Source: UBA1205 sp045534635 (GTDB lineage Bacteria; Bacteroidota; Bacteroidia; Bacteroidales; WCHB1-69). Taken from it: a DNA stretch of 64,000 bases. The notes under the pieces were generated by a model. That model saw only the letters and a program-made list of their open reading frames with translations, did not search any database and was not told where the DNA came from. The stretch lies in the NCBI GenBank assembly GCA_045534635.1, contig JAZSKB010000019.1, forward strand, positions 54,024 to 118,023. The letters run 5' to 3'. Each line of letters begins with the position of its first letter. The stretch's first letter is position 1. Below, one piece after another: positions 62,954-64,000 of this stretch. Made by a program: the position numbers and the translations under genes.

Positions 62954-62983
62954 AATAAGCAGGCAGATTCCTGCCCGCTTATT
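62954..62983 (-). terminator. Hairpin between two lipoprotein genes
   Basis: AATAAGC-GGCAG pairs with CTGCC-GCTTATT around loop ATTC with one mismatch. It lies 15 bases past the stop of the 197-residue gene and 15 bases before the propeller gene; the following sequence is AT-rich without a long T-run, so it may attenuate more than terminate. Confidence 0.5.
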
Positions 62984-62998
62984 TGGTTAATTACTTGT

Positions 62999-63592
62999 TT
63001 ATTCTACAGGAATTTCTTCTTCCAATAATATAATTGGAATATACACAAAGTCTAATATGTTTTCTTCTACATATTCCAATTCATCACCAAATTTAAAGTT
63101 AACAAAGTTGTTGTTATTATCAAGTAAACGAACTTCCAAAATATAGTTTATCGGAGTGATTTCTCTACAAGATATTATTCCTCTTGCTTCTACTATCTTG
63201 TCAAACCATTCTGATTGTGACATTTGGTCGAATATTCTGCGGAATAATTCATGTTCTCGCTCAACAATTATTCGATTGTTTTCTCCGGTTTCTGGTTCAT
63301 TATCAAAAGGTTTTATTTCACGAAATATATCTTGAAATCTTTCAATATTTTGATAAGAATCCATTGGACGAACTATTATTTCTGGAAGACAACCAAAACC
63401 AGACCTATCACAAAATGTTCTCCAATCACCATGTGTTCCTCCTCTAATAGTTATCGTATCTTCCTCCATATATTTATGGATTTTTTGTTTTTCTACTTGG
63501 TTAACAACTTTATTATCTTCTTTTTTACAGGCAACAAATACCACGCCTGCTATCATCGTAGCTACCGCTACGATTAAAATTAATTTTTTCAT
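62999..63592 (-). CDS. Lipoprotein of unknown function, 197 residues
   Basis: The signal MKKLILIVAVATMIAGVVFVAC (Cys22) is followed by KKEDNKVVNQVEKQ. The first 35 residues match the lipoprotein at 52349-52924, while the body (for example GGTHGDWRTFCDRSGFGCLPEIIVRPMD and HELFRRIFDQMSQ) is different, and ends in an acidic strand-rich region. Two Cys residues in CDRSGFGC may form a disulfide. The signal codons contain an 8-base perfect inverted repeat (63555-63574), and copy 3 of the dispersed block lies just upstream. Confidence 0.75.
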   Translation of the reverse strand: MKKLILIVAVATMIAGVVFVACKKEDNKVVNQVEKQKIHKYMEEDTITIRGGTHGDWRTFCDRSGFGCLPEIIVRPMDSYQNIERFQDIFREIKPFDNEPETGENNRIIVEREHELFRRIFDQMSQSEWFDKIVEARGIISCREITPINYILEVRLLDNNNNFVNFKFGDELEYVEENILDFVYIPIILLEEEIPVE

Positions 63593-63626
63593 TTTTATAT
63601 TATTTTTTTAATTATTAATTAATTAT

Positions 63627-64000
63627 CCCCCCCTAACATCACTTAATGTTAGTGGGAAAAAATCCTAATTTTTACAAGGACTTTTGCTTTTTCCTTGCGG
63701 GTTCCTTCACTTATGTTTTTGTTGCCCTTGTTAGTCGAAGCCCGATTTCTCCCTAACAAGGGCTAAATTAGCCTAATGGGTCGTCGGGGTTTGGTTCTAT
63801 TTGTATATGATTTCTTTCGCTATTGGGACCATAAGTTTTTTGCGTTTTGGCAAAAGTAACTTTTGCCAAAACGATTTTTTGAGGTTTAAGGAGATTTACC
63901 CCCCCCGCAATTCGCTGAAAATCAAGTAATTACAAGTGATTTCTGCAAAAAACACAGAAAAGAACAAAGAAAATTTCATCTTTATTACTTGTTTGAAGTA
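63627..64000 (-). repeat. Dispersed non-coding block, copy 3 (runs off the window)
   Basis: Matches copy 2 along its whole visible length. It has the intact hairpin GCCCTTGTTAG (63724-63734) / CTAACAAGGGC (63753-63763), a palindrome at 63843-63873 with one compensated base pair relative to copy 2, and a run of 8 C's (10 in copy 2). A degraded frame ending ...NHIQIEPNPDDPLG then TAA can be traced on the minus strand just before the hairpin. No intact gene. Confidence 0.8.

Noticed and set aside
1..64000. Alternative genetic code
   Set aside because: All core genes read through at normal length with standard stops, and TGA ends none of the conserved frames early.

Overview
The window is a 64 kb piece of an AT-rich chromosome of the phylum Bacteroidota, most likely order Bacteroidales. 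The signs are: promoters with the Bacteroidota -7 box TAnnTTTG, usually read as TAYCTTTGCA, in front of many genes; a short 285-residue principal sigma factor of the Bacteroidota type; two proteins with a C-terminal type IX secretion (T9SS) sorting domain; an S46 dipeptidyl peptidase; the OstA-like, DUF349 and ferredoxin-type aldo/keto reductase genes usual in this group; and almost no Shine-Dalgarno sequences. No tRNA, rRNA, CRISPR array, integrase or intact insertion sequence was seen.

Layout. 1-1.1 kb: mreC and the start of mreD (cell shape), on the minus strand. 1.4-5.6 kb: four close-set genes, der, a lipid kinase, a DEDDh exonuclease and an RluD-type pseudouridine synthase. 5.7-7.9 kb: kbl and tdh, the two-step threonine-to-glycine pathway. 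8.1-12.2 kb: a one-gene type IIG restriction-modification island bounded by hairpins, with a 100 bp nested inverted repeat just upstream. 12.2-14.6 kb: rpoD and an HtrA protease. 14.8-19.0 kb: a small T9SS cargo protein, a TerC-family membrane protein and a DPP7-type peptidase. 19-26.5 kb: rpsT, a DUF349 protein, 5-formyl-THF cyclo-ligase, an LTA-synthase-like membrane enzyme and rarA. 26.5-37.6 kb: one 10.7 kb gene for a giant T9SS-secreted protein with four diverged beta-helix modules and a long leader that holds an 11-codon ORF. 37.6-46.9 kb: proX, an M16 peptidase, an outer-membrane barrel, rlmB, an operon pyrE / SRPBCC / PHP-GT39 fusion, a Nudix gene and gmhA. 46.8-49.3 kb: an envelope operon of a 43-residue lipoprotein, a barrel protein and an OstA-like protein. 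49.4-51.1 kb: ung and a UbiA-type prenyltransferase. 53.8-60.8 kb: purM, thrS, a lipoprotein-signal aldo/keto reductase, a SAM hydroxide adenosyltransferase-family protein, a tyrosine phosphatase, and panC-panD.

The accessory parts are 51.1-53.7 kb and 60.8-64 kb. Both hold minus-strand exported proteins of unknown function (lipoproteins, a barrel, a thioredoxin-like lipoprotein and a beta-propeller-like lipoprotein). They share a dispersed non-coding block seen in three copies (about 52214-52333, 52965-53345 and 63627-64000), each on the 5' side of an exported-protein gene. The block carries conserved hairpins, a long palindrome with one compensated base pair between copies, and a G-tract of different length. 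A separate REP-like block occurs twice (53590-53715 and 61058-61185). Together with the PHP-GT39 fusion, the giant beta-helix protein and the palindrome upstream of the restriction enzyme, these are the parts most worth a second look. Most remaining genes are ordinary core housekeeping.
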